DNA of 6,328 nucleotides from Alphaproteobacteria bacterium. Its GTDB lineage: Bacteria > Pseudomonadota > Alphaproteobacteria > Rhizobiales > Rhizobiaceae. The stretch spans positions 1-6,328 of the forward strand of contig JAUIBM010000188.1 of the NCBI GenBank assembly GCA_030428345.1, read 5' to 3'. The first letter of the stretch is position 1. Every line of letters starts with the position of its first letter. Positions 1 through 5,641 of this stretch are shown piece after piece. Both the position numbers and the translations under genes were made by a program. Below the pieces are notes generated by a model. That model searched no databases, was not told the origin of the DNA, and saw nothing but the letters and a program-made list of their open reading frames with translations.

Positions 1-194
1 GTGCCCTCGATCCAGAAGTTCATCGTGTCGGCCGCGACCAGCTTCGGATCGCGGATCTGCTCGAGCACCTCGATCTGGAGGCTCGGGTGGATGTTCCCGA
101 GCATCACGTACGGGGTGTCGCGCCACTCCTGCGGGATCTTCGGGTGCTCGCTCGCCTCGTGCAGCGACTGCATGGCCTCGGCCCAGAGCTGCAT
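1..194 (-). CDS. PfkB-type sugar kinase fragment (partial, N-terminus missing)
   Basis: Read on the minus strand from ATG at 194, this gives 64 codons and then leaves the window. Residues 27-37 (DTPYVMLGNIH) and 50-62 (PKLVAADTMNFWI) resemble the middle of PfkB/ribokinase-family proteins, which phosphorylate sugars or nucleosides with ATP in the cytosol. In family members I recall, the DTMNFWI-like strand lies well over 100 residues into a protein of about 300. Here it is at residues 56-62. An in-frame TAA at 236-234 closes the frame upstream, and no ATG, GTG, TTG or CTG start lies between it and 194. The N-terminal sugar-binding part therefore cannot be encoded here. There is no convincing Shine-Dalgarno before 194; a second ATG at 173 follows GAGG but is even shorter. 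It could be a broken gene, a fragment joined here by rearrangement, or a misassembled contig end. The family call rests on remembered motifs only; the active-site C-terminal half is outside the window. Confidence 0.5.
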   Translation of the reverse strand, partial: MQLWAEAMQSLHEASEHPKIPQEWRDTPYVMLGNIHPSLQIEVLEQIRDPKLVAADTMNFWIEG

Positions 195-204
195 GTTGTC
201 GCCA

Positions 205-216
205 GCGGCGCGCCGC
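205..216. repeat. 12-bp perfect GC palindrome
   Basis: GCGGCGCGCCGC reads the same on both strands. It lies between the leftward promoter and the kinase-like fragment. In a leftward transcript it would be part of the 5' leader, just after a possible hairpin in which CGCCTC (232-227) pairs with GAGGGCG (220-214), leaving one bulged G. Whether it has a function is unknown. It is also the kind of GC-rich low-complexity word where an assembly or recombination joint could fall. Confidence 0.4.
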
Positions 217-232
217 CCTCGTTGTTGAGGCG

Positions 233-294
233 GTTATAGTCCCCACCCCGCCGAACTGTCAACGCGCCTTTTTGATTTTTGCGAACTTTTTTTG
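233..294 (-). promoter_or_regulatory. Strong sigma-70-type promoter with UP-like A-tracts, pointing left
   Basis: On the minus strand there is a perfect -35 TTGACA (262-257), an 18-nt spacer and a -10 TATAAC (238-233). Upstream of the -35 the same strand carries three A-runs (273-269, 280-276 and 293-287), which sit where an UP element that contacts the RNA polymerase alpha subunit would be. The predicted start is near 226. In bacteria this combination is typical of rRNA, tRNA and ribosomal-protein promoters. The downstream sequence opens with a possible hairpin, which would suit an rRNA-operon leader, but no RNA gene is visible before the window ends. The promoter is seen directly; the stable-RNA assignment is inference. 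Confidence 0.6.
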
Positions 295-403
295 ACAGCC
301 GCCGCGAAGCCGTTCCGGCGGGCCGCAAAGCCGCGCTTGCGCCGCATTTGGACGGCAAGGCTCGCACTGGTGCGCACAAGGCGGTTCGCGCCGGCCCGCA
401 GGC

Positions 404-431
404 TGGACAGTCCCCACGCATCGCCCCTAAT
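404..431 (+). promoter_or_regulatory. Weak candidate promoter for the M23 peptidase gene
   Basis: TGGACA (404-409, five of six matches to TTGACA) is followed after 16 nt by CCTAAT (426-431, four of six matches to TATAAT). Transcription would begin around 438, giving a leader of about 20 nt that still contains the GGAGA ribosome site. No better pair was found between 295 and 457. The closer TTGACA at 292-297 lacks any AT-rich -10 at the right distance. The call is tentative. Confidence 0.3.
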
Positions 432-457
432 AAGGACCGCGCACATTCGGAGAAACG

Positions 458-2413
458 ATGGCTCTTAACGAAGCGATCCCGGCGACCACCCATCTGGGAG
501 ACATGCCGCCACTGAAGGCCCGCGGAAGGCGGATGCCCGACAGACGACAGGTCAGCATACGCTGGCTGTCGGGCGCAGTGCTCGCAGGCATGGCTTCCGT
601 CTTCCTGATGGGCGGCGCCCTGTTCGCCGCGCTGGACGGCCGCGAGCAGTTCGCGACGCCCGCTCAGGCGCATGAGGGTGGTACGGGACCCGACCGCGAG
701 ACCGACGCGGTGGCCAAGGGCGATCGTCCCGGCCTCGACCTCAATGTCTCCAGCTCCGGCGCCAATGTCATGATGGTGTCGACCATCACCCGCGAGGGCG
801 ATCGCAATGTTGTAAAGGTAAGGCCGTTCCTGAAGGTTTCCTCGCCACTGGCCATCGCGCCCAAGCGCGAGCTGGATTATCCGGCCTTCGATGCGCTTTC
901 CGTCTTCTCCGAATCCGGCAAGCCGGAACCGAAGGAAGAAGCTGCGAGCGACCAGATCTACGGCGCGGACGTCGAATCGGAAGTGACCATACAGGTCGTC
1001 GATTTCGACCCTTCCGATCCGCTCGTCACCAAGCGGCCGGCGCAGCGGGAGAGCGACATCGAGGAAACGGTCCGCAACGCCGCGCCCGGCCTCGCCACCG
1101 GCACGACCTCGCTGGCCTCCCTCGCCTATTTCGATCCCTCGCGATTCGCCCTTCAGGATTCGGGCTTCTTTTCCGCCGACGGCGTGACGATCACCGCGGA
1201 AAACGTCTCGCTGGTTTCAAAGACCGGGCCGGAGGACTCGGGCGGCATCCGATTCGAAGAGCGCGTGCTGCGCGTGCGCGCCGAACAGGACATCGAGACC
1301 GTCCTGGAAGGAGAATCGATCGACAAGGATGAGGCCGAGACACTGCAGAAGGTGCTGTCCTCCGATCTGGGCGCGACCAGCTTCGAGCCGGAGGACCGGG
1401 TACGAATCGCCTTCGAATTGCGCGGCGAAGGGGAAGAGCGCAGCGTCAGGCCGGACCGCGTCAGCGTATACCGCAAGGGCCAGCACCTGGTGTCGATCGC
1501 ACGAAGCGATGACGGACATTTTGTCTACGCCCAAGAGCCCGACCCGATCCCGCAGATATCGGCGGTCAACGCTCCCGTCGCCATCCTGCCGGCGTCGCGG
1601 CTGCCCACCGCCTATGACGCGATCTATCGCGTCGCCATGTCCGAGGGCCTGACGCTGGAGCTGGCCAACAAGCTGATCCGCATCTTCGCCTTCGACGTCG
1701 ACTTCAATTCGTCGATCTCTCCGACCGACGAGATATCGCTGTTCCTTTCGCTCGAGGACGGCCAGACCAAGCCGACGGACAAGTCCGAAATTCTCTATGC
1801 GTCGGTGAAACTGGGCTCGATGGAGCGCCAGTATTTCCGGTTCCGCGATCCCGAGACCGGGATTGTCGACTATTATGACGAGACGGGGAAGAGCGCCAAG
1901 AAGTTCCTGCTTCGCCAGCCTGTACCAACCGGCAAGTTCCGCTCGCCCTTCGGCATGCGCTATCACCCGATCCTGCGCACCCGGAAGATGCATTGGGGCG
2001 TCGACTGGGCCGCCCCGCGCGGCACGCCCATCCTTGCGGCCGGCAATGGCGTGGTGGCCGCGGCGGGCTGGAGCTCGGGCTATGGACGCCAGACGAAGAT
2101 CCGCCACCCCAACGGCTATGTCACCTCCTATTCGCATCAGAGCAAGATCGCCGATGGCGTCACGCGGGGCGCAAGGGTTCGCCAGGGCCAGGTCATCGGC
2201 TATGTCGGCTCGACGGGCCTGTCGACCGGGCCGCATCTGCACTATGAGGTGATCGTCAACGGAACCAAGGTCGATCCCATGCGCATCCGCCTTCCCAAGG
2301 GCGAAGTGCTGAAGGGCAATGAACTGGCCAGCTTCCAGTCCGAGCGCGACCGCCTGCTCGCCCTGCTGTTCGACCAGGACAACCAGGATTCGCAGCAACT
2401 CGCGCAATATTGA
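458..2413 (+). CDS. Membrane-anchored M23 (LytM-type) peptidoglycan endopeptidase
   Basis: This is a zinc metallopeptidase of family M23, expected to cut peptide cross-links of peptidoglycan in the periplasm during growth or division, like MepM-type enzymes. The 651 residues begin with about 36 arginine-rich cytoplasmic residues. One hydrophobic segment (about 37-59) follows, read as an uncleaved type II anchor, and then a long acidic periplasmic stretch. Residues about 267-325 (from EERVLRV) look like a degenerate LysM/OapA-like domain. A linker containing FAFDVDF (410-416) and YYDETGKSAKKF resembles the segment before the catalytic domain in MepM/Csd3 relatives. The catalytic domain spans about 498-605. 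It has the HxxxD zinc motif at H512/D516, a catalytic His at H560 (YSHQ) and the HxH motif at H593/H595, so it should be active. GGAGA at 449-453, 4 nt before ATG 458, supports the start. The gene is convergent with the mmcQ/clpB pair. It could equally belong to an amidase-activating LytM group, but those usually lack the metal residues. Confidence 0.92.
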   Translation: MALNEAIPATTHLGDMPPLKARGRRMPDRRQVSIRWLSGAVLAGMASVFLMGGALFAALDGREQFATPAQAHEGGTGPDRETDAVAKGDRPGLDLNVSSSGANVMMVSTITREGDRNVVKVRPFLKVSSPLAIAPKRELDYPAFDALSVFSESGKPEPKEEAASDQIYGADVESEVTIQVVDFDPSDPLVTKRPAQRESDIEETVRNAAPGLATGTTSLASLAYFDPSRFALQDSGFFSADGVTITAENVSLVSKTGPEDSGGIRFEERVLRVRAEQDIETVLEGESIDKDEAETLQKVLSSDLGATSFEPEDRVRIAFELRGEGEERSVRPDRVSVYRKGQHLVSIARSDDGHFVYAQEPDPIPQISAVNAPVAILPASRLPTAYDAIYRVAMSEGLTLELANKLIRIFAFDVDFNSSISPTDEISLFLSLEDGQTKPTDKSEILYASVKLGSMERQYFRFRDPETGIVDYYDETGKSAKKFLLRQPVPTGKFRSPFGMRYHPILRTRKMHWGVDWAAPRGTPILAAGNGVVAAAGWSSGYGRQTKIRHPNGYVTSYSHQSKIADGVTRGARVRQGQVIGYVGSTGLSTGPHLHYEVIVNGTKVDPMRIRLPKGEVLKGNELASFQSERDRLLALLFDQDNQDSQQLAQY

Positions 2414-2443
2414 GTCGGCGCGCATCCGCCGACGCTTGGCGTC
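2414..2443. other. Overlapping hairpins between convergent genes
   Basis: Directly after the M23 stop, GTCGGCG (2414-2420) can pair with CGCCGAC (2427-2433) across a 6-nt loop. The overlapping GACGC (2431-2435) can pair with GCGTC (2439-2443) across a 3-nt loop, so the two stems compete for the same GAC. The second stem reaches into the stop codon of the opposite gene. Neither strand has a T-tract after the stems, so this is not a classical intrinsic terminator. It may still slow polymerase or protect 3' ends of both convergent transcripts. Confidence 0.4.
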
Positions 2444-2837
2444 AGGACCTATTTCCCCGCCGCTCGGCGAGCGCGGGCTCCAGACCCAGTTCGCGGCGCA
2501 ACCGTTTCGAAAGCCCGAGAGCCACCAGGCGATGGCTCTCAGCCAGATAGGCCTTCAATTCCTCATCGCTCAGGCTTTCGGGCGTCTGGCGCTGGATCCA
2601 TTTCATGCCGCGCGAGGCGAGATAGGGCGCGGGCCGGCAGCCCGGCGTCCCGCCCAGAAGCTCGAAGCTCAGGGCAGAACATTTGAAGGTGATTCCCGGG
2701 CGTTCCGAGCAGTCCGACCAGCCGGCGATCGCGAACACCTTTCCGCCGACCTTCCAGACATGCGCGCCACCCCACTGCACGATATGGGTGGAATGCGGAA
2801 GGGAAGCGCAGAATCCATTGTACTCTTCCAATGTCAT
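2442..2837 (-). CDS. MmcQ/YjbR family protein
   Basis: This is a 131-residue soluble protein of the MmcQ/YjbR family (formerly DUF419), with a CyaY-like fold and usually labelled DNA-binding; its cellular role is not established. Recognisable parts are an N-terminal helix (EEYNGFCASLPHST), the W-G-x-x-x-V-W-K-V-G-G-K-V-F-A strand pair at about residues 22-36, and RPAPYLASRGMKWIQ at about 68-82. A C-terminal helix (SDEELKAYLAESHRLVALGL) is followed by a basic tail. The length fits the family. ATG at 2837 is preceded by a modest GGGAAG ribosome site. It starts only 20 bp after the clpB stop on the same strand with no terminator between, so co-transcription with clpB is likely. Its 3' end faces the M23 gene across 28 bp. 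Nothing in the sequence shows a functional link to protein disaggregation. Confidence 0.85.
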   Translation of the reverse strand: MTLEEYNGFCASLPHSTHIVQWGGAHVWKVGGKVFAIAGWSDCSERPGITFKCSALSFELLGGTPGCRPAPYLASRGMKWIQRQTPESLSDEELKAYLAESHRLVALGLSKRLRRELGLEPALAERRGNRS

Positions 2838-2857
2838 CTGCGCTTCCCGCTCTTGCG

Positions 2858-5467
2858 TCAGGCCGCCCTGGCGGCGCCCGCCTGCGGCTCGGAAGTCTCG
2901 AACAGAAGGCGGTCGGCCGCGGCGTGCACCTGGACGGTCATCCCGTCATGGACGTCGCCGGCGAGAATCTTCTCTGCCAGCGGATCCTGCAGTTCATGGC
3001 TGATGACCCGCTTCAGCGGGCGCGCGCCATAGGCAGGATCATAGCCCTTTTCGGCCAGCCACTTCACCGCGTCTTCGCCGAGTTCGAGCGTAATCCGCCG
3101 GTCGGCGAGCAGCTTTTCAAGACGCTTCATCTGGATCGCCACGATGCCGGCCATGTCGCTCCGCTTGAGGCGGTGGAACAGGATGATGTCGTCCACGCGA
3201 TTGAGGAATTCAGGACGGAACGACGCCCTGACGACGGCCATGACCTGTTCGCGGGCCGCCGAGGCTTCCTCATCCTCGCCCAACGCCACCAGATATTCAG
3301 CGCCGAGATTGGACGTCATGATCACCAGCGTGTTGCGGAAATCCACGGTGCGTCCCTGCCCGTCGGTCAGCCGCCCGTCGTCCAGAACCTGCAGAAGCAC
3401 GTTGAAGACATCGGGATGGGCCTTTTCGATCTCGTCGAAAAGCACGACCTGGTAGGGACGACGCCGCACCGCCTCGGTGAGCGATCCGCCCTCGTCATAA
3501 CCGACATAGCCCGGAGGCGCTCCGATCAGGCGGGCGACGGAATGCTTCTCCATGAACTCCGACATGTCGAGGCGCACCATCGCGTTCTCGTCGTCGAACA
3601 GGAAGCCGGCGAGCGACTTGGTCAGTTCCGTCTTGCCGACGCCCGTCGGGCCCAGGAAGATGAACGAGCCGATGGGTCGGCTCGGGTCGCTCAACCCTGC
3701 CCGCGCCCGGCGCACGGCCCGGCTGACGGCTTGCACCGCCTCGCCCTGCCCGACGACCCGCTTCGCCAGTTCGTCTTCCATGCGCAGCAGCTTGTCCTTT
3801 TCGCCCTCCAGCATCCGGTCGACCGGAATGCCGGTCCAGCGCGAAACGACCTGGGCGATGTGGTCCGGAGTGACCGCTTCCTCGACGAGGGCCGTCGATT
3901 CCGATTCGCGCCCCTCTTCCTCGGCCAGCGAGCGCTCAAGCTGCGGGATCACGCCATAGGCGAGCTCTCCCGCCCTTGCCAGATCGCCGCGCCGACGCGC
4001 CTGGTCGAGCTCGTTGCGGGCCTCGTCGAGCTTCTCCTTGATGTCGCGCGCGCCCGAAAGCTTGTTCTTCTCCGCTTCCCACCGCGCTGTCAGCGAATCG
4101 GACTTTTCCTGAAGCCCGGCAAGCTCGACCTCGAGCACCTTCAGGCGTTCCTGGCTGCCCTTGTCGCTTTCCTTCTTCAGCGCCTCGCGCTCGATCTTGA
4201 GCTGGATGATGCGGCGATCGAGCTCATCGAGTTCCTCGGGCTTGGAATCCACCTGCATGCGCAAGCGGGCCGAAGCCTCGTCCATCAGATCGATCGCCTT
4301 GTCGGGAAGGAAGCGATCGGTGATGTAGCGGTTGGAGAGATTGGCCGCAGCCACCAGCGCCGAATCGGTAATCCGGACGCCATGATGCAGCTCGTATTTC
4401 TCCTTGATGCCGCGCAGGATCGACACCGTATCCTCGACGGTCGGCTCCGTCACGAAGACGGGCTGGAACCGGCGAGCCAATGCGGCGTCCTTTTCGACAT
4501 GCTTGCGATACTCGTCCAGCGTTGTTGCGCCGATGCAGTGCAATTCGCCACGCGCCAAAGCGGGCTTCAGCAGGTTGGAGGCGTCCATTGCCCCCTCGCC
4601 CTTGCCTGCACCCACCAGCGTGTGCATCTCGTCGATAAAGAGGATGATCTCCCCCGCTGCGGTCGTCACCTCGCTGAGCACCGCCTTGAGCCGCTCCTCG
4701 AACTCGCCGCGATATTTCGCGCCGGCGATCAGCGAACCCATGTCGAGCGCCAGCAGGCGCTTGTTCCTCAGCGATTCGGGAACATCGCCATTGACGATCC
4801 GCAGGGCCAGCCCTTCGGCGATGGCGGTCTTGCCGACGCCCGGCTCGCCAATCAGCACGGGATTGTTCTTGGTGCGGCGCGACAGCACCTGAATGGCGCG
4901 GCGGATTTCCTCGTCGCGGCCGATGACCGGATCGAGCCGACCCTCGCGGGCGTCCTTGGTCAGGTCGCGCGCATATTTCTTCAGGGCGTCATAGCCCGCC
5001 TCGGCATTGGAACTGTCCGCCGTCCTTCCCTTGCGCAGATCGTTGATGACCTGGTTGAGGGCAGAAGCGGTCAGCCCCGCCTTGGCGAGAATGTCGGCGG
5101 TCTTGGCCTGCTTCTCGATCGCAAGCGCCAACAGCAGGCGTTCCACCGTGACAAAGGAATCGCCAGCCTTCTCGGCCGCCTTCTCGGCGGTGTCGAAGAC
5201 GCGGGCCAGAGGCTGCGACATGAAAAGCTGGCCATTTCCGCCAGTCACGGAGGGCATTGCGTTCAGCGCGGCCTCAAGCGCAAGGCGTGCATCGCGCGGC
5301 CTGCCGCCGGCGCGTTCGATCAGCGAACTGGCCAGCCCTTCCGGGTCGTCCAGAAGCACCTTCAGGATATGCTCGGCGGAGAATTGCTGATGCCCGGCGG
5401 AAAGCGCCTGGGTCTGGGCGGATTGGATGAATCCCTTCACCCGGTCGGAATATTTCTCGATGTTCAT
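2858..5467 (-). CDS. clpB: ATP-dependent chaperone ClpB (Hsp100 disaggregase)
   Basis: ClpB is a cytosolic hexameric AAA+ disaggregase. It threads aggregated proteins through its pore and hands them on with DnaK, DnaJ and GrpE. The 869 residues match the family length and layout. The Clp-N double repeat covers about 1-145. The first nucleotide-binding domain has Walker A GEPGVGKT (207-214, K213), pore tyrosine Y252 and Walker B D279/E280. The coiled-coil middle domain, which docks DnaK, covers about 400-525. The second nucleotide-binding domain has Walker A GPTGVGKT (K612), pore loop GYVGY (Y654), Walker B E679 and arginine R757 in FLNRVDD. All key residues are present. No ClpP-docking IGF/IGL loop was noticed, which separates it from ClpA/ClpC; the middle domain agrees. 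ATG 5467 was chosen because MNIEKYSDRVKG is the normal N-terminus and AGGGAG lies 6 nt upstream. An in-frame TTG at 5488 would add seven residues but has no support. Heat-shock control is expected, and a candidate promoter lies upstream. Confidence 0.98.
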   Translation of the reverse strand: MNIEKYSDRVKGFIQSAQTQALSAGHQQFSAEHILKVLLDDPEGLASSLIERAGGRPRDARLALEAALNAMPSVTGGNGQLFMSQPLARVFDTAEKAAEKAGDSFVTVERLLLALAIEKQAKTADILAKAGLTASALNQVINDLRKGRTADSSNAEAGYDALKKYARDLTKDAREGRLDPVIGRDEEIRRAIQVLSRRTKNNPVLIGEPGVGKTAIAEGLALRIVNGDVPESLRNKRLLALDMGSLIAGAKYRGEFEERLKAVLSEVTTAAGEIILFIDEMHTLVGAGKGEGAMDASNLLKPALARGELHCIGATTLDEYRKHVEKDAALARRFQPVFVTEPTVEDTVSILRGIKEKYELHHGVRITDSALVAAANLSNRYITDRFLPDKAIDLMDEASARLRMQVDSKPEELDELDRRIIQLKIEREALKKESDKGSQERLKVLEVELAGLQEKSDSLTARWEAEKNKLSGARDIKEKLDEARNELDQARRRGDLARAGELAYGVIPQLERSLAEEEGRESESTALVEEAVTPDHIAQVVSRWTGIPVDRMLEGEKDKLLRMEDELAKRVVGQGEAVQAVSRAVRRARAGLSDPSRPIGSFIFLGPTGVGKTELTKSLAGFLFDDENAMVRLDMSEFMEKHSVARLIGAPPGYVGYDEGGSLTEAVRRRPYQVVLFDEIEKAHPDVFNVLLQVLDDGRLTDGQGRTVDFRNTLVIMTSNLGAEYLVALGEDEEASAAREQVMAVVRASFRPEFLNRVDDIILFHRLKRSDMAGIVAIQMKRLEKLLADRRITLELGEDAVKWLAEKGYDPAYGARPLKRVISHELQDPLAEKILAGDVHDGMTVQVHAAADRLLFETSEPQAGAARAA

Positions 5468-5473
5468 GGAATG

Positions 5474-5479
5474 CTCCCT
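5474..5479 (-). promoter_or_regulatory. clpB ribosome binding site
   Basis: AGGGAG on the minus strand sits 6 nt before ATG 5467. It fixes the clpB start there rather than at the in-frame TTG at 5488, because the site would lie inside that longer reading frame. Confidence 0.8.
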
Positions 5480-5522
5480 AAGTTTCAATCACCCGACATG
5501 CGGCGTGAAGGAACGCTTCGTG

Positions 5523-5537
5523 GAATGGCCCCCATTC
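5523..5537 (-). other. Small hairpin in the clpB 5' leader
   Basis: In the clpB leader GAATGG (5537-5532) pairs perfectly with CCATTC (5528-5523) across a GGG loop. The 3' arm belongs to CATTCCACGAA (5527-5517), which is almost repeated at the start codon as CATTCCATGAA (5473-5463). The 5' arm could therefore in principle pair with the start region instead. No regulatory role is proven; the stem is short. Confidence 0.35.
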
Positions 5538-5558
5538 AGGCAGGCCGTCTCCACCCGA

Positions 5559-5587
5559 ATATGGGCATTGGGAAAGCGGAGAAAAAG
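5559..5587 (-). promoter_or_regulatory. Candidate RpoH (heat-shock sigma) promoter for clpB
   Basis: On the minus strand CCCATAT (5565-5559) resembles the -10 of sigma-32 promoters (CCCATnT). Fifteen nucleotides upstream is CTTTTTC (5587-5581), a poor match to the CTTGAAA-type -35. Transcription would start near 5552 and give an untranslated leader of about 85 nt. The -35 part overlaps the T-rich tail of the preceding terminator. Known heat induction of clpB in proteobacteria makes the location sensible, but the weak -35 keeps the call tentative. Confidence 0.35.
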
Positions 5588-5617
5588 ACAAAAAACCCGA
5601 CGCAAGGCCGGGTTTTT
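5581..5617 (-). terminator. Intrinsic terminator after the DUF4167-type gene (probably bidirectional)
   Basis: The minus strand has a 9-bp stem, AAAAACCCG (5617-5609) with CGGGTTTTT (5599-5591), and a 9-nt loop. It is followed by TGTCTTTTTC, giving a T-rich tail. It lies 25 nt past the stop codon of the upstream gene, so it separates that gene from clpB. The plus strand also shows stem plus T-runs (5613-5617, then further T-runs to about 5633), so it could stop polymerase in either direction. Confidence 0.85.
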
Positions 5618-5641
5618 GGTTTTTCGAGTTTTTGCGCAGGC

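Noticed and set aside
292..297. Plus-strand TTGACA as a promoter for the M23 gene
   Set aside because: The sequence 15-19 nt downstream is pure GC-rich with no -10-like element. The TTGACA is probably chance at the end of the T-run.
363..374. CGCAC/GTGCG inverted repeat
   Set aside because: The loop would be only 2 nt and the stem 5 bp in GC-rich sequence. It is not convincing as an operator or terminator.
104..673. 189-residue minus-strand frame covering the left intergenic region
   Set aside because: It runs through the promoter region and antisense to the M23 start, uses unlikely composition, and is in a different frame from the kinase-like motifs.
1217..2425. 402-residue open frame on the minus strand
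   Set aside because: It lies opposite the M23 gene, whose frame carries clear catalytic motifs. The antisense translation has no recognisable family pattern and is a product of high GC.
2319..3032. 237-residue open frame on the plus strand
   Set aside because: It overlaps the end of the M23 gene, all of the MmcQ/YjbR gene and the clpB end, and has no motif of its own.
5468..5488. TTG at 5488 as the clpB start
   Set aside because: It would add seven residues before the normal MNIEKYSDRVKG start, and the ribosome site AGGGAG would then lie inside the coding region.
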